Part shown: positions 62,632 through 64,000 of the stretch, piece by piece
How positions within the stretch are numbered: the stretch's first letter is position 1
Layout: the number at the start of each line of letters is the position of its first letter
NCBI GenBank assembly: GCA_024742485.1
Contig: JANSYK010000001.1
Location: 1,302,001 to 1,366,000, forward strand
Source: Alphaproteobacteria bacterium
GTDB taxonomy: Bacteria > Pseudomonadota > Alphaproteobacteria > Rhizobiales > Rhizobiaceae
Length of the DNA: 64,000 nt
Direction of reading: 5' to 3'
Notes under the pieces: generated by a model
What the model was told of the DNA's origin: nothing
Database searches by the model: none
What the model saw: the letters and a program-made list of their open reading frames with translations, nothing else
Translations under genes and position numbers: made by a program

Positions 62632-62735
62632 CCACACCGTTGTCCCGTTTTGTCAAAAACGGGACAACGGTGTGGGCCTTTGATTTTGTTGATGCATTCA
62701 GGTTTTGCCGATTCCGCCAAAACCTGAATTGCTCT
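62632..62735 (+). repeat. dispersed hairpin repeat, copy C, with a 20-bp perfect inverted repeat
   Basis: A perfect 20-bp stem: CCACACCGTTGTCCCGTTTT (62632-62651), loop GTCA, and its complement (62656-62675). Then GGGCCTTTGATTTTGTTGATGC and a 12-bp stem ATTCAGGTTTTG (62696-62707) with CAAAACCTGAAT (62718-62729). The second part matches copies A (24.4 kb) and B (39.0 kb). It lies between the DUF1127-like gene and aminopeptidase P. Confidence 0.8.
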
Positions 62736-62752
62736 AGGGGCAGGACGGAGCG

Positions 62753-64000
62753 ATGTTTCAGAATTTTGACGTCACCGCATCGGCAGACAAGGGCAAGGAA
62801 CGGACCGACGCGTTGCGTGCCCGGTTCGATGATCTAGGCATTGACGGTTTCTTCGTTCCGCGCGCGGACCGCTACCAAGGCGAATATGTGCCGGCAAGCG
62901 ATGCCCGACTGGCCTGGATGACCGGCTTTACCGGTTCGGCCGGCATTGCATTGATCCTGCGGACAACAGCACATGTTTTTGTCGATGGACGCTACACAAC
63001 ACAGGTCCGCGAGCAGGTCGACACGCAGGTGTTCTCGCCGGAGGATCTGATTGCAACACCACCATCGAAATGGCTGAAGGAGCATGGCGGCAAGGGCTGG
63101 CGTCTCGGTGTCGACCCATGGCTGCACACCATTTCAGCCATCCGGGAGCTCGAAAAGGCCGCGGACGAAATCGGCGCGTCCATTATCAGGCTGGAGGCCA
63201 ATCCGGTCGACGCGATCTGGACCGACCGCCCTGCCGATCCGACAGGTGCCGTTGCCATTCAGCCGAGCCGCTATGCCGGACCGATCCCGGCGGAGAAGGT
63301 CAAGAGGATAAAGGAATCCATCCGCGAGAGCGGCGCGCAGGCAGCCATCCTTGCCGATCCGTCCTCTGTCGCCTGGACCTTCAACATACGCGGCAATGAT
63401 GTTCCACATACGCCGCATCCGCTTTGTACGGCCATTTTATCCTGTGACGGACGCGATACGGTGTTTATCGACTCGCGAAAGCTGGACCGCGAGACAACTG
63501 CCTACCTCACTCAACTGGCCGATCTGCGCGAGCCCGCTCAACTGACCGATGCCCTTGCCGCGCTGGGCGAAGCCAAGACCGCGATCCTGGTCGATCCCGC
63601 TTTGACGGCGGCCCGTATCGGCGATGTCATCACGGCCCATGGTGGTGAGCTGATTGAAAAAGCTGATCCCGCCCGCCTGCCAAGGGCGGAGAAGAACGCC
63701 GTGGAACAGGAAGGGTCCCGTTCTGCCCATCGCCGCGACGGTGCGGCCATGGTCACGTTTCTCGCCTGGCTCGATGCCCAGAAACCGGGCACCGTCGATG
63801 AAATTGAAGCCGTCAAGGAATTGGAAAACGCGCGCCGCCACACCGGCGAACGCCTGCAGATGCCGCTCAAGGACATTTCCTTCGAAACGATTTCCGGTGC
63901 GGGCCCCCATGGCGCGATCATCCATTACCGCGTCAACACGGACACCAACCGCACACTGCAGCCTGGCGAACTCTATCTGGTTGATTCAGGGGGCCAATAT
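62753..64000 (+). CDS. aminopeptidase P family (M24B) protein, 3' end outside window
   Basis: The first 416 residues are in the window. Two creatinase-like N-terminal domains are visible: RADRYQGEYVPASDARLAWMTGFTGSAGIAL (about 39-69) with DGRYTTQVREQVD, and AILADPSSVAWTFNIRGNDVPHTPH (about 195-220). The M24 catalytic domain follows with ISGAGPHGAIIHY and ELYLVDSGGQY, where the Asp is the first metal ligand; remaining ligands lie beyond the edge. It removes N-terminal residues before proline. GGACGGAG precedes ATG 62753. Confidence 0.92.
   Translation, partial: MFQNFDVTASADKGKERTDALRARFDDLGIDGFFVPRADRYQGEYVPASDARLAWMTGFTGSAGIALILRTTAHVFVDGRYTTQVREQVDTQVFSPEDLIATPPSKWLKEHGGKGWRLGVDPWLHTISAIRELEKAADEIGASIIRLEANPVDAIWTDRPADPTGAVAIQPSRYAGPIPAEKVKRIKESIRESGAQAAILADPSSVAWTFNIRGNDVPHTPHPLCTAILSCDGRDTVFIDSRKLDRETTAYLTQLADLREPAQLTDALAALGEAKTAILVDPALTAARIGDVITAHGGELIEKADPARLPRAEKNAVEQEGSRSAHRRDGAAMVTFLAWLDAQKPGTVDEIEAVKELENARRHTGERLQMPLKDISFETISGAGPHGAIIHYRVNTDTNRTLQPGELYLVDSGGQY

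Noticed and set aside
1-64000. CRISPR arrays, tRNA or rRNA genes, prophage, integrases
   Set aside because: No regular spaced repeats, no cloverleaf-forming sequences other than the tmRNA acceptor arm, and no integrase or phage structural proteins were seen on either strand.

Overview
The window reads as chromosomal DNA of an alphaproteobacterium of the order Hyphomicrobiales (Rhizobiales). The evidence is the gene order ilvI/ilvH, miaA/serB, degP-DUF2065-hflC-hflK-folA-thyA, the circularly permuted two-piece tmRNA gene beside sspB, small families such as DUF4169 and DUF5368, and an AraC/RirA-like regulatory vocabulary. Most genes look GC-rich; one segment of about 4 kb (34.0-37.9 kb) is visibly richer in A+T. 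Genus cannot be fixed from the sequence alone.

Layout. 1-1.4 kb: end of a nitrile hydratase pair and a LysE exporter. 1.5-5 kb: branched-chain amino acid operon (leader peptide/attenuator, ilvI, an EamA transporter, ilvH), all on the minus strand. 5-9.4 kb: HerA-like ATPase, miaA, and divergent serB plus a GNAT acetyltransferase. 9.4-14.8 kb: minus-strand envelope-quality-control and folate/thymidylate cluster (degP, DUF2065, hflC, hflK, folA, thyA). 15-16.5 kb: ssrA tmRNA, sspB, DUF4169 and ribbon-helix-helix genes. 16.5-22 kb: a giant AsmA-like protein and a GlcD/Dld-type flavoprotein. 22-27 kb: thioesterase, ClC channel, kinase-like protein, extensin-like protein and a cysteine-rich orphan behind a candidate iron-responsive operator. 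27-30.5 kb: YHYH protein, and a Tat-exported sulfide:quinone oxidoreductase with DUF5368. 30.5-33.7 kb: MacAB-type export system.

34-38 kb: an A+T-richer island with a sulfotransferase-like gene and two glycosyltransferases, bracketed by a 41-bp imperfect direct repeat. 38-40.2 kb: secreted trypsin-like protease and lipoprotein. 40.8-47.6 kb: MFS transporter, heparinase II/III-like protein, YchJ protein, PAP2 phosphatase, DapA-family enzyme. 48-49 kb: a 5'-truncated REP-associated transposase between direct repeats. 49-53.5 kb: UvrD-type helicase and CpdB. 53.6-57.9 kb: AraC regulator divergent from a nitronate monooxygenase/NAD-binding/amidase operon. 58-64 kb: CreA, gamma-glutamyltransferase, a 52-aa membrane peptide, SCO protein, PrmA, a DUF1127-like peptide and the start of an aminopeptidase P.

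Most of the window is ordinary housekeeping and envelope metabolism. The parts most worth a second look are the repeat-bounded sulfotransferase/glycosyltransferase island, the TGA-N9-TCA palindrome in front of a cysteine-rich unknown protein, the AraC-NMO-NmrA-amidase cassette, the transporter embedded inside ilvI-ilvH, and a dispersed hairpin repeat of about 95 nt seen three times. I saw no CRISPR array, tRNA, rRNA or prophage.
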